A stretch of 63,409 bases of DNA, from NCBI GenBank assembly GCA_963834365.1, contig CAWIBS010000014.1:1-63409 (forward strand), in the 5' to 3' direction. The stretch's first letter is position 1; each line of letters opens with the position of its first letter. The translations under genes were made by a program, and so were the position numbers. Positions 19,013 to 29,097 of the stretch are shown here, in pieces. Under the pieces are notes generated by a model that worked only from the letters and a program-made list of their open reading frames with translations, searched no databases and was not told where the DNA came from. The DNA comes from CAWJAP01 sp963834365 (lineage in GTDB: Bacteria; Acidobacteriota; Vicinamibacteria; Vicinamibacterales; Vicinamibacteraceae).

Positions 19013-19025
19013 TTGTCAGTAGCAA
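19013..19025 (+). promoter_or_regulatory. Second copy of the ars operator, upstream of arsM
   Basis: TTGTCAGTAGCAA matches 11 of 13 positions of the minus-strand reading of the first site (TTGTTACTAGCAA). A TTGACC -35-like element lies just upstream (19000-19005), so the site would sit in or near the promoter spacer. It is 15 bp before the arsM start codon. Confidence 0.6.
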
Positions 19026-19040
19026 TCAATGAGGTGTTCG

Positions 19041-19880
19041 ATGTCTACGAGCCAGGTTCAAGATGCTGTTCGAGAAAAGTACGGCGAGATTGCGCGTTCC
19101 GTTGGCAAGGGCGGATGTTGTGGCCCGAGCTCGTGCGGATGCGGTGATCCCATCACGTCCAACCTCTACTCCGACGCCGAGACGAGCGGTCTCCCGTCAG
19201 ATGCTGTTGCGGTCTCTCTAGGCTGCGGCAATCCGACCGCCTTGATCGAGCTGCAGCCCGGACAGACGGTTCTCGATCTCGGCTCCGGAGGTGGAATCGA
19301 TGTGCTCCTCTCCGCCAGGCGCGTGGGGCCAACCGGCAAGGTGTACGGGCTCGACATGACCGACGAGATGCTCGCCCTCGCCCGCGAGAACCAGCGCAAG
19401 GCCGGCGCAACCAATGTCGAGTTCCTCGAGGGCACGATCGAAGCGATTCCCCTTCCCGATCAGTCTGTGGACGTCATCATCTCGAATTGCGTGATCAATC
19501 TGTCGGAGGACAAGGACGCCGTCCTGCGCGAAGCGTTCCGCGTGCTGAAGCCTGGCGGGCGTTTCGCTGTCTCCGACGTTGTCATCCGCGGCGACGTACC
19601 GTCCGAGATTCGGCGAAGCATGGAGCTGTGGGTGGGCTGCGTGGCCGGCGCACTCAGCGAAGACGCGTACGCATCGAAGCTGACGGCCGCAGGCTTCGAC
19701 TCGGTCGAATTGGAGCCCTGGCGCGTGTATCAGGTCGAAGACGCACGAGCGTTTCTCGCCGAGTCCGGAATCGACGTCGACCGACTGGCGCCACAGATCG
19801 ATGGCAAGGTGGCGAGCGCTTTCATTCGGGCTCGCCGCCCCGAGGCCAAATCCTGCTGCGGGCCAACGTGCTGCTCATGA
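19041..19880 (+). CDS. arsM: Arsenite S-adenosylmethionine methyltransferase
   Basis: A 279-residue ArsM, which methylates As(III) to methylated and volatile arsenicals in the cytoplasm. The SAM motif is VLDLGSGGGIDVLLSARRVG (residues 77-96). The three catalytic, As-binding cysteines expected in the family are visible: Cys62 (SLGCGNP), Cys150 (ISNCVINLS) and Cys200 (LWVGCVAGAL). Extra Cys clusters occur at the N-terminus (GGCCGPSSCGCGD) and C-terminus (SCCGPTCC). ATG 19041 is chosen over 19029 because GAGG lies just 7 bp upstream of it. Operon with arsN2 downstream (33-bp gap). Confidence 0.95.
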   Translation: MSTSQVQDAVREKYGEIARSVGKGGCCGPSSCGCGDPITSNLYSDAETSGLPSDAVAVSLGCGNPTALIELQPGQTVLDLGSGGGIDVLLSARRVGPTGKVYGLDMTDEMLALARENQRKAGATNVEFLEGTIEAIPLPDQSVDVIISNCVINLSEDKDAVLREAFRVLKPGGRFAVSDVVIRGDVPSEIRRSMELWVGCVAGALSEDAYASKLTAAGFDSVELEPWRVYQVEDARAFLAESGIDVDRLAPQIDGKVASAFIRARRPEAKSCCGPTCCS

Positions 19881-19913
19881 GGAACACACGCGCATCCGAC
19901 ACGGAGATCAACC

Positions 19914-20351
19914 GTGCACGCAAGCGTCGATCGATTTCGCTCTGAGGATCAACCGGCCGTCTTGCGGCTGCTCACCGACAACGGCCTTCCCACCGATGGC
20001 CTGGTTGACCATCTCGGAACCGCTGTCGTGGCGCGGCTCGACGAATGCGTGGTGGCGTGCGCAGCGTTGGAGATCTACCCGGACGGAGCGCTGCTCAGAT
20101 CAGTCGCGGTTCAAGAGACGCTGAGGGGGAGCGGGCTCGGACATCAAGTCGTCCGAGCCGCTCTGGATCTCGCGCGCCAGCGAGGAGCAACGTCTGTTTA
20201 CCTCCTGACCACAACGGCGGAGGGCTTTTTTCCGCGCTTCGGCTTCCGGCCAATCGCCCGTGCGGATGTGCCCCCGGGCGTGCGAATGTCAGTGGAGTTT
20301 CAGTCCGCGTGTCCCGCGAGCGCCGTGGTGTTGGCCAAAGACATCGACTGA
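19914..20351 (+). CDS. arsN2: GNAT acetyltransferase, ArsN2-like
   Basis: A 145-residue GCN5-related N-acetyltransferase resembling the ArsN2 group of arsenic-locus acetyltransferases. The acetyl-CoA loop is RGSGLGHQVVRAAL (about residues 72-85). The C-terminal pattern YLLTTTAEGFFPRFGF and the end CPASAVVLAKD are characteristic of ArsN2. The related ArsN1 detoxifies arsinothricin and phosphinothricin; the ArsN2 substrate is not established. It starts at GTG 19914, closely behind arsM, and is probably co-transcribed. Confidence 0.85.
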   Translation: MHASVDRFRSEDQPAVLRLLTDNGLPTDGLVDHLGTAVVARLDECVVACAALEIYPDGALLRSVAVQETLRGSGLGHQVVRAALDLARQRGATSVYLLTTTAEGFFPRFGFRPIARADVPPGVRMSVEFQSACPASAVVLAKDID

Positions 20352-20689
20352 TGCTGTTCGAAACCAACTCTACGCAAGCGCCTCACGCACGTGCGGCTCG
20401 GGCAGCAGCTCACGATTGAGCCGCTGCTGAATCTTCCACGCAACAACCCGAATCCTGTCAGGCCACCTCGTCCACGCCAGTTCGAAAATTGGACCGAATC
20501 AGTCCGATCGTTGCACTTCCGCCGGCGCTCTCCCCCCCGCTACTGTCGGTCACGTGATCGGAAAACGGTCCGCTGAAGCGCGACCCGCATGACGACATGT
20601 CAGCAACTCGCAAGCGCAACCATGTCGTTGCTTGCCGCGTTCACCACGTTCCCGCCAGCGGTCCTCTTGGCTCGATGAGGAGGTCGATG
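20352..20689. other. Intergenic stretch after the ars locus
   Basis: About 340 bp with no convincing gene, RNA or strong hairpin. It should contain the promoter for the beta-propeller gene. AGGAGG at 20678-20683 is that gene's ribosome binding site. Confidence 0.5.
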
Positions 20690-21860
20690 ATGAGCAGGCA
20701 TCTGAACACGTTTCGTGTCAGTTTATTTCTCGCGATTGCGGTGATTGCAACGTTCGCCCTCGGTGCCGGCCAGTCTGTCCGCCCGGACCAGCGTCGAACG
20801 GAGCGCCCGGACCGACATCACAAGGACAAAGAGCTGTGGGTCACCCACCAGCGTGACAACAACATCTCCGTCCTGTCCTTCCCCAGTGGCAAATTGCTGG
20901 ACCAGTTCTCCTTGCCGGACGGAACGCGGCCGCACGTCACGACGTTCCACAGCGGCGCCTATGCGTACATCAGCGGCATGGGCAATGGCACGCTGTCCAT
21001 CGTCAATGCGAAGACCCGGCAGCTGGTGCAGACGCTGACCTTTGGGCCCGCGCTCTGCCACCAGGGCAAGGTCTCGCCCGACGGCACGACCATGCTCGTC
21101 TCCGTCGTCTCAACGCGGTCGCTCTACAAGGTCGCCGTGGACGAGGCCAACCAGTCGTGGACGCCCGTCGGCAGCGTGGAGTTCCCAGAGGGAAAGCCGC
21201 CGGTCTGTACCGTCTTCAGCGCAGACAGCCAGCGCGCGTATGTATCGACGATGATGGACGGCATCGTCATCGTCGACGTGGCATCGATGAAGATTCTCGG
21301 GACGCTGCCTACCGATGGTTTCGTTGCATGCGGCATGATCAAACCCAGCGCGGACGCTGACCATGCAGTGGTTGCGGCAGGCGGCCACGGTGGCCACATC
21401 TACACGCTGGACATGACGAACGATACGCTCGAGGATCGCGGTACGCTCGGCGCGGCGAGCTGGCATAGCTTCAACATGACGCCCGACGAAGCGCTCGGGT
21501 TCGGCACTTCGCCGAACAGCGATGAAGTGGTGATCATCGATCTGACGACGGACCCGGTTACCAACCTCGGGACAATCGTCATGCAACAACTGCCGGGTAC
21601 AGGCAACAACCAACCGGACGCCATGGGCGGTGGCGAGCCTATCGTCAACGGCACGCTGCCTGTGAGCCTCCGAGCTTCGGGCCAGTTGGCATTGGTGAAT
21701 ACCATCACCGGCAGAATCAAGCGCTCGATCGAGCTGGCCGCAGCCGTCGCCTCCAGGCACATTCAACCCGATGAACTGCAACGACTGCTCGGTCCACGGC
21801 GCGAGCGTCAGACGTATCGTGGCGCCACGGAAAGGACGTCCGCACAAGCACGTCGAGTGA
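20690..21860 (+). CDS. Secreted YVTN-like beta-propeller protein (C-terminal frameshift)
   Basis: About 390 residues. ATG 20690 is preceded by AGGAGG at 6 bp. A signal peptide (SLFLAIAVIATFALGAGQ) leads to repeated propeller blades such as ELWVTHQRDNNISVLSFP and AYISGMGNGTLSIVNAKT. The fold resembles the cytochrome d1/YVTN family. One indel near 21,745 shifts the frame; the repaired C-terminus reads FNPMNCNDCSVHGASVRR and ends at 21860. That Cys-rich tail (CNDC) is unusual for a plain propeller and might hold a metal. The role is unknown. A strong terminator follows 26 bp after the stop. Confidence 0.7.
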
Positions 21861-21885
21861 ACGCCTGTCTCAGTCTTGTTGCGTC

Positions 21886-21915
21886 AACCAGCCAAGGCGC
21901 AGCCCTTGGCTGGTT
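21886..21915 (+). terminator. Perfect 12-bp stem hairpin after the propeller gene
   Basis: AACCAGCCAAGG (21886-21897) pairs exactly with CCTTGGCTGGTT (21904-21915) around a 6-base loop, 26 bp beyond the repaired stop codon. No long T-run follows. The rest of 21916-22193 holds no gene that I can recognise. Confidence 0.75.
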
Positions 21916-22193
21916 CGCGGACTTCTCGAAGGACAAAGTCGATAGGTGCATCGTCACGGTCTACTCGCAACGAGGGCCAAGTCCTCTCTTTCACCGCACC
22001 ACATGAGCTGAACTGCCCGCGCCTCCGATTTAACTGCCTGCGCCTCCGCTCTACCGGAGTCCACAGACTAGATGCACGTCGTACGCATTTCCCAGCGATA
22101 CCGCGTGCGTGACGTGGCACTCCTCCTGCTGTGCCACGCTGTATCCGGTCTCAAAGCGTGGTTGCGTTCAGTCGTGCAGAGGAGGGAAGCGCT

Positions 22194-25100
22194 ATGAATC
22201 CTCGCCGCCGTCGTGTCCGCATTGTGGTGGCGATCGGCCTGATCGCCGGTCTGCTCCTGGTTACGATCGGGACCGTCATCGAAGCCATTGCCGCCCGTTC
22301 GATCGAGGGCCAGGAAGGCTGGTCCGGCGGAACGATCCCGGTCTCCGCGAGCATCGACCAGATCGTCGACCAATCCGGTCTCAACCAACGCACCGGGACG
22401 GGAGCCTGGCGGATCTCGAACAACACCTCATTGGGCAACTACAACGGGGACTTCCCCGGGTGGCCGTTCGGCCCGGGCCTCCCGGTGTCCGCTGGCCAGC
22501 CGTTATCCGGGGCCGGCGCCGATCAGTTCACCGCGACGCTGTGGTTCCGCTCCGCGAGTGCGTCAGCCGATGGCTCCAACATCGAGATCGATCTCGGGAC
22601 CGAGCCCGGCGATGATCGCAACACATTCCTGGCGCTGACGAACCGGGCCGACGCTGACGGCGGTCTGCAGCTTCGGGCAGGTGAGCCCGACGGAGCGACC
22701 GGCGACTTCCGTCCCACCCAAATCATCGCCCCGGGAATCACACGCAGCGTCTGGCACCGCCTCGACATCGTCGCCAAATTCCTCGACGGGCCGGCGAACG
22801 ACACCGTCGCATACGCACTGGATGGCAGTCTCCACTCGCCAATCCCGCCGGCGGCACCACGTTCGGCACCTTCGAGGCCTTCTTCGACGGCGCGTATGCC
22901 CCCGCCCCTACGTCCTGAGCAACCGCCTGTACTTCCGCTCGGGCGCAGCCCCGAGTGCCTTTGGCGCATTCGTCGACACGGCCGCCCAGGGCTTCTTCTT
23001 CGACGACCTGTTCTACGCCGTCGCGGACCAGTCGGCACCGGCCCTCCGGCTGGCCGCCTACGCGACGGGGTTCGAGCCGGGCTTCACCGCCGGTTCGATC
23101 CAGAGCCAGGAAGACTGGTCCGGCGGAACGATCCCGATCGCCGCGACCGTCGATCAGGCCGTCGACCTATCCGGTCTCAACCAACGCACCGGGACGGGAG
23201 CCTGGCGGATCTCGAACAACACTTCATTGGGCAACCACAACGGGGCCTTCTCCGGGTGGGTGTTCGGCCCGGGCCTCCCGGTGTCCGCTGGCCAGCCGTT
23301 ATCCGGGGCCGGCGCCGATCAGTTCACCGCGACGCTGTGGTTCCGCTCCGCGAGTACGGTCGCCGATGGCTCCAACATCGAGATCGATCTCGGGACCGTC
23401 CCCGGCGATGACCGCAACAACTTCCTGGCGCTGACGAACCGGGCCGACGCTGACGGCGGTCTGCAGCTTCGGGCAAGTGAGCCCGACGGAGCGACCGGCG
23501 CCTTCCTTCCCACCGCTCATCATCGCCACGGGAATCACACGCGGCGTCTGGCACCGCCTCGACATCGTCGCCAAGTTCCTCGACGGGCCGGCGAACGACA
23601 CCGTCGAATACGCACTGGATGGCGTCCTACTCGCCAATCCGGGCGGCGGCACCACGTTCGGCACCTTCGAGGGCTGGCGCAACGGGAATGGCTTCGCGTA
23701 CGCCCTGAGCAACCGCCTGTACTTCCGCTCGGGCGCAGCCCCGAGTGCCTTTGGCGCGCATTCGTCGACACGGCCGCCCAGGGCTTCTACTTCGACGACC
23801 TGTTCTACTCCGTCGCGAACCAGTCGGCGCCGGCCACCGCGCTGGCCGCCTACGCGACGGGGTTCGAGCCGCCCGCCATTCCCGCGCCGGACCTGATTGT
23901 CGCCAAGAGTCACGTGGGTAATTTCACGCAGGGACAGATCGGAGCGCAGTTCACCGTCACGGTGACGAACAGCGGCACTCCCTCGACCACCGGGGTCGTT
24001 ACCCTGACCGACATTGTCCCAGCGGGCCTCACTCCGACGGCGGCAACCGGTGCTGGTTGGACCTGCACCGTCACCGGCGCAACGGTCACTTGCACTCGAA
24101 GCGACGCTTTGGCGCCGGGAGCGAGTTACCCGCCTGTCACGATCACCGTGAATGTCGCAGCCAGCGCTCCTGCTTCAGTGACCAACACTGCGACCATTTC
24201 CGGCGGCGGCGATGCCAATACCACGAACAACACCGCAACGGACGTCACCACAATCCTGCCGGGGCCGGAACCCGGCGTGACGGAGATCGCGAGCTTCCTT
24301 GCGTATGACCCGGCGTTCCCAGGCGGGATCAAAGTGGCGTCGGGGGACGTCAACGGCGATGGACATGGCGGACATCATTACCGGGGCGGGGCCAGGCGGG
24401 GGCCCGCACGTGCGGATCTGGAGCGGAGCGGACTCCAGCGAGCTGTTCGGGTTCTTCGCGTACAACGCGGCGTTTCCCGGCGGGGTCAGCGTGGCGGCGG
24501 GCGACGTCAACGGCGATGGGCTGGCGGACATCATTACGGGGGCGGGGCCAGGCGGGGGCCCGCACGTGCGGGTCTGGAGCGGAGCGGACCGCACCGAGCT
24601 GTTCGGGTTCTTCGCGGGCAACCCGGCGTTCCCCGGCGGGGTCAACGTCGCGGCCGGGGACGTCAACGGCGACGGGCTGGCGGACATCATCACGGGGCAG
24701 GGGCCAGGCGGCGAGCCGCAGGTGCGGGTCTGGAGCGGAGCGGGCGGCACAGAGCTGTTTGGGTTCCTCGCGTATAACGCGGCGTTTGCCGGCGGGGTCA
24801 ACGTGGCGGCCGCAGACGTCAACGGCGACGGGCTGGCGGACATCATTACGGGGCCGGGGCCAGGCGGGGGCCCGCACGTGCGGATCTGGAACGGAGCGGG
24901 CGGCACAGAGCTGTTCGGGTTCTTCGCGTATAACTCGGCGTTTCCCGGCGGCGTCAGCGTGGCGGCCGCAGACCTGAACGGCGATGGGCTGGCGGACATC
25001 ATTACGGCGGCGGGGCCAGGCGGGGGCCCGCACGTGCGGATCTGGAGCGGAGCGGATCACAGCGAGCTGTTCGGGTTCTTCGCGTACAACGCGTCGTTCC

Positions 25101-25267
25101 CCGGCGGTGTCAACGTGGCGGCCGCGGACGTGAACGGCGACGGCGTGGCCGACGTTATTACCGGGCCTGGGCCCGGCGGCCAGCCGCACGTGCGCGTCTT
25201 CAGTGTCGTGGTCGGCAGCGCAGTGGTTGCGGGCTTCTTCGCGCACGACTCTGATCTTCGGCGCTAG
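22194..25267 (+). CDS. Large secreted protein: duplicated N-terminal domain, DUF11 domain, FG-GAP/EF-hand-like repeats (frameshifted)
   Basis: About 1,020 residues if repaired. ATG 22194 has GGAGGG about 10 bp upstream. A signal/anchor helix (residues 8-30) is followed by two nearly identical copies of a roughly 260-residue domain that looks like a concanavalin-type sandwich (WSGGTIP, RISNNTSLGN, WHRLDIVAKFLDGPANDTV). Then comes a DUF11 domain (DLIVAKSHVGNFTQGQIGAQ, about 23,890-24,260). Six 52-residue FG-GAP repeats close the protein, each with the calcium-binding pattern D-x-N-G-D-G-x-x-D. Indels near 22,835, 23,520, 23,755 and 24,362 break the frame. It is likely cell-surface or secreted; its role is unknown. 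The stop overlaps the convergent TonB receptor stop. Confidence 0.8.
22298..23870 (+). repeat. Tandem duplication of a domain-coding unit of about 790 bp
   Basis: Copy 1 (22298-23093) and copy 2 (23094-about 23870) align along their whole length with long identical stretches, for example around GACGGGAGCCTGGCGGATCT at 22,395 and 23,190. The similarity at DNA level implies a recent duplication. Frameshifts inside both copies may come from mis-assembly of this repeat. Confidence 0.85.
24318..25240 (+). repeat. Six 156-bp tandem repeats encoding FG-GAP units
   Basis: Units begin near 24318, 24478, 24634, 24790, 24946 and 25102. Each encodes GGVxVAAxDVNGDGLADIIT, then GPGGGPHVR, then a Trp-Ser-Gly turn and ELFGFFAYN. 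The last unit is diverged. The spacing is exactly 156 bp between intact units. Confidence 0.9.
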
Positions 25268-27900
25268 TACCAGAAGTCGAACCTCGTGGAAATCCCGAAG
25301 GCACGAGGCTGGTTGGTCAGGAAGCCGATGCGAGCCAGCGTGCCACGCTCGCGGTCGAAGGACAGGAGGGCGCGCTCGTCGAACACGTTGTTCAGGTAGA
25401 GCGCCACGTCCCAGTTGTTGCGCCGGAGACCCGCGCGGAGGTTGACCAGGTCGTAGGCCGGCAGCTCGGGATCGTACGTGAACGTGGATTGCGTCAGCGG
25501 CGCGCCGATCGTGTTGGCGCCGAACGACAGCATGTTGAGCATGCCGAGATCCTGGTCGCCGACCTGCGTGAACCGCGAGCCGAGGTGCTGGTAGGTGCCC
25601 GTCACGTACGCGAGCGAACCCGGCCGCACTTCCCACTGGAACGTCGCCGCCGCGGCCAGCTGGAACTTCGGGACGGTCGGCAGCCGCTCCCCTTCTTCGA
25701 TGCCCGACACGACGGCGACGTTGCCGGCCGGATCGGTCGACGTGAGCGTCGACCGCAGTTCGGAGTCGTTGAAGATCGTGGAGATCGCGAAGTCGAAGTG
25801 CTCGTTCGGCGCCGCCTCGAACTCGATCTCGATGCCCTGGCTCCGCGCCTTCGGCACGTTGAACACCACGCGCGACGAGCACGACCCCGCCGTAACGGTC
25901 GCCTGCAGGTCCCGGATGTCCATGTAGAACCCGGCGACGCTGAACGCGCCGGCGCCCTTCAGCACGCGCGTCTTGAGGCCGACTTCGTAGTTCCACACTG
26001 ATTCGTCGATCCAGTTGTCGCGGTTGCCGAACGTCGCCAGGTCCGACGGCGAGCACAGCGGCACGTTGAGCGGATCGTTGATCCCGCCGAGCCGGAACCC
26101 CTTCGACACCTGCGCGTTCAGGTTGGACGTAGGCGCAATCTTGTACGAGGCGATGAACCGCGGCGCGATGTCGTTGGCGCCGGTGGAGCCCGGCTGCGAG
26201 ACGATCGCGGTGCCGGTGTTGTCGTGCGCGAAGATGCCGTCGAAGATCTGTTCCTTGTCCTCGTCGAAGTGGTAATAGCGGAGGCCGCCCGTGAGGCTGA
26301 ACTCGTTGTTCACGGCATACGTGCCCTCGCCGAAGAGCGCGAACTGATTGAGGTTGTAGCCGAGATCGGAGAAGAACAGAACGTCACGGGGGGCGCGGAG
26401 CCCGGCCGTCGGGATGCCCGTCGCCTGCTCGAACCCGGCAACCAGCAGATTCTGGCCGTACTGCCGATCCGTGTGGCTGAAAAATCCGCCGACCACCCAC
26501 GGGAACCGCCGGCCCGTGCCGGCCACGCGCACCTCCTGCGTCCACACCTTCGCGGTCGTCGCGTCGTCGAGCGGCGCATCGAGCGTGTAGACGTTCTGCG
26601 GGAGACCGATGGTGCCGCCGGTGATGCTGGCCGTCAACGCCGTCGCATCGCGGACGACGACGAGGTCGCGGTACGTATAGGACGTCACGGAGGTGAGCGA
26701 GAGATCATCGCCGAAGCGGTACGTCAGGTTGACGTCGGTGAGCACGAAGTCGTCGTCGAAGTCCTCCTGGAGCTGCGTGAACTGCTCCCGCTCGCCGAGC
26801 GTCACCGCCGGCCGCGTGGTCGTGAAGGGATTCGCGACGATGTTGAACGAGTCGATGCGGTTCCATCCATCCATCGACGCACGCTGGTAGACGACGCGCG
26901 GCGTGATCGAGAAGCGGTCGTTCGGGTCCAGCCTGACGGCGGCGCGGAAGCCGGTCCGGTACCCGTCGTTGACGTCCTCGCGGACGGACTGATCGGGCTG
27001 AACCGCGTCGATGAATCCCGCGATGCGGTCGTAGTACGCGACCACGCGCAGGGCGGCCTTCGTGCCGAGCGGTGCGTTGAGCCCGGCCTTCGCGTCTCCG
27101 CCCACGCCCCCGCCGTTGACGACATTCAGATCGAACTCCGCGAAGCCCTTCGTGAGGTTCATCTCCGGCTGGTTGGTAATGTAGCGCACGGTGCCGGTCA
27201 GCGAGCCCGAGCCGAACAGCGTCCCCTGCGGACCGCGCAGCACTTCCACGCGGTTGGTGTCGAACAGATCGAGATCCGGTGTGAAGAGCGACAGCGATAC
27301 GGCCGACTCGTCGAGGTAGACGCCGACCTGTTCCTTCACGCCCGGCTGATCGCGCACGATCTGCCCGGCCGATACGCCGCGGATCGCCACCTGGCTCTGA
27401 CCGGGCCCGAGGTTCTGCACGGTCAGTCCGGCGACGTTCGCCGCGATGCCCTCGATGTCGTCGACGCCGCGCCGCCGCAGGATCTCCTCGGTGGGCGCCG
27501 CGACCGAGAACGGCACGTCGAGCAGCGTTTGCTCGCGCTTCGTGGCGGTGACGGTAACTTCTTCGGTCAGGGCCGCTTCGAGCGTCGAATCGAGCTGACG
27601 TGAACCGCCGGCCGTGATGTCGACGGTTTGCGTGACCCTGCGAAATCCCGGCAGCGTGATCGTGACGGTGTAGGTGCCCGGCGGCAGCGAGAGCGAGTAG
27701 CTCCCATCGACGCTTGTCGTCGCGGTCCGGTAGTCCTTGGTGGACTGGCTCGTGGCCGCGACGATCGCGCCGGGAAGTCCGGCGCTGGTTGCGTCACGCA
27801 CGACACCGGTGAGTTTGCCGTCCGACTGGGCCCATGCAGGCGTCGAGATGATCAGAAGTGACAACGCCACTGCGATGGCATGTGGGAACCTGGAAATCAT
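25264..27900 (-). CDS. TonB-dependent receptor
   Basis: Intact 878-residue outer-membrane receptor. ATG 27900 has AGGAGG 7 bp upstream. Signal peptide residues 1-24 (ends AWAQ), then a carboxypeptidase-regulatory-like domain (GVVRDATSAGLPGAIVAATS), then a plug starting EEVTVTATKREQTLLDVPFS, with the plug motif NRVEVLRGPQGTLFGSGSLT. The barrel ends in RFDFWY with a terminal aromatic, as expected. The pattern resembles IroN/FecA-like and sugar receptors of Acidobacteriota and Sphingomonadaceae. The ligand cannot be assigned. Its stop codon lies inside CTAG shared with the convergent FG-GAP gene. Confidence 0.92.
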   Translation of the reverse strand: MISRFPHAIAVALSLLIISTPAWAQSDGKLTGVVRDATSAGLPGAIVAATSQSTKDYRTATTSVDGSYSLSLPPGTYTVTITLPGFRRVTQTVDITAGGSRQLDSTLEAALTEEVTVTATKREQTLLDVPFSVAAPTEEILRRRGVDDIEGIAANVAGLTVQNLGPGQSQVAIRGVSAGQIVRDQPGVKEQVGVYLDESAVSLSLFTPDLDLFDTNRVEVLRGPQGTLFGSGSLTGTVRYITNQPEMNLTKGFAEFDLNVVNGGGVGGDAKAGLNAPLGTKAALRVVAYYDRIAGFIDAVQPDQSVREDVNDGYRTGFRAAVRLDPNDRFSITPRVVYQRASMDGWNRIDSFNIVANPFTTTRPAVTLGEREQFTQLQEDFDDDFVLTDVNLTYRFGDDLSLTSVTSYTYRDLVVVRDATALTASITGGTIGLPQNVYTLDAPLDDATTAKVWTQEVRVAGTGRRFPWVVGGFFSHTDRQYGQNLLVAGFEQATGIPTAGLRAPRDVLFFSDLGYNLNQFALFGEGTYAVNNEFSLTGGLRYYHFDEDKEQIFDGIFAHDNTGTAIVSQPGSTGANDIAPRFIASYKIAPTSNLNAQVSKGFRLGGINDPLNVPLCSPSDLATFGNRDNWIDESVWNYEVGLKTRVLKGAGAFSVAGFYMDIRDLQATVTAGSCSSRVVFNVPKARSQGIEIEFEAAPNEHFDFAISTIFNDSELRSTLTSTDPAGNVAVVSGIEEGERLPTVPKFQLAAAATFQWEVRPGSLAYVTGTYQHLGSRFTQVGDQDLGMLNMLSFGANTIGAPLTQSTFTYDPELPAYDLVNLRAGLRRNNWDVALYLNNVFDERALLSFDRERGTLARIGFLTNQPRAFGISTRFDFWY

Positions 27901-27968
27901 CAGGGGGCCTCCTGGGTTTGTGTCCGGCATCCGTAGAAAGTAAGACAACCTGTCCCCTATCCTGGGCG

Positions 27969-29076
27969 CTAACCGTCTGCGCCTTGCGCCTGTCGGTTGA
28001 GCGTGCGTTCGGTGACGCCGACAAGGTCCTGAAACAACTCCTTCGCCTGGCGGTGTCGGAGGAGAGGTCCGGACTGCCCGCTCCATAGCGAAATCAGGTC
28101 GATGCGGCCTCTTCGAATCGCCTCTTCGCGTAGTGCCCCTACCAACTGACTTTGGAGGGGATACGGTAGAAACGACGCCGATCGGTTTTCGAGAGCGTCG
28201 GCCAGGGTGTTGCTCAGCCCCCTGGCGAGACGACCGGAGAACGCCCGCGTGAGAACGGTGTGTGCGGCTCGAGAACCGAACAAGGCCTCACGGTGAGCGG
28301 GAGGAGCATTGGACTCCTCGCACGCGAGAAACGCCGTGCCGATCTGGACGCCGTCGGCGCCGAGCGCCAGCGCCGCGGCGACCCCCCGGCCGTCGGCGAT
28401 CCCGCCAGCGGCGATCACAGGGATGTCGACTGCATCGCACACTTGCGGCAACAGCGAGAACAGGCCCGTCAGCGACGCTTCCGGCGATCGAAGAAACGAC
28501 GGACGGTGGCCGCCCGCTTCAAAACCGGACGCCACGACGACGTCGACGCCAGAGCTTTCCAGTGCGACCGCCTCGTCGACGGTCGTCGCCGTGCCGATGG
28601 TGATGATCGATCGACGACGACACTCGTCGATGACATGCGTCAGGGGGGACGCCGAACACGAAGCTGAAAACCGGCGGCCTCGCGTCGAGCAGTGCGGAGA
28701 CCTGCTCGTCGAACTTCGCCCAGTCGCGCAATGGAAACGATGGTGGCTGCACGCGAAGCTCGCTGAAGAACGGAGCGAGCGGGACGAGCGCAGCGTCGTA
28801 CGTGCTGCGCGTCGCGCCGCTCGCACCGGCGTCTTCAGTGGAAACCCAGAGGTTCACCGCAAACGGCGATGCCGTCAGAGCTCGGATCTCGCCGACGACT
28901 TCGATGATGCGGTTCGGCGTCATGCCTTGCGCGCCGAACGACCCGAGACCACCGGCATTGGACACGGCCGCGACGAGGCGAGCCGATGAGAGACCACCTC
29001 CGAAAGGCCCTTGCACGATTGGGTACCGGATGCCCAGGCGCCGAGTGATTGCGGTGTCATTCCACATGAAGCTCAT
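27969..29076 (-). CDS. Nitronate monooxygenase (2-nitropropane dioxygenase family), one frameshift
   Basis: About 368 residues when repaired. This FMN enzyme family oxidises alkyl nitronates. The N-terminus has YPIVQGPFGGGLSSARLVAAV, the flavin-phosphate region has the AGGIADGRG and LGADGVQIGTAFLA motifs, and ASGFEAGGHRPSF carries the conserved His of the family. An indel near 28,650 splits it in two frames. ATG 29076 begins the reading. Some family members act on other FMN substrates (for example enoyl-ACP reductase FabK), so the exact reaction is open. Confidence 0.85.
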
Positions 29077-29097
29077 GGAGCGCTGCGTGCCTGAGAA

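Noticed and set aside
24318..25240. 156-bp repeats as a CRISPR or satellite array
   Set aside because: The repeats lie in one reading frame and encode FG-GAP units; there are no distinct spacers.
24350..26056. 568-residue minus-strand frame over FG-GAP repeats and TonB receptor
   Set aside because: Shadow of repeat coding; contains the reverse complement of the 156-bp repeats and no family motif.
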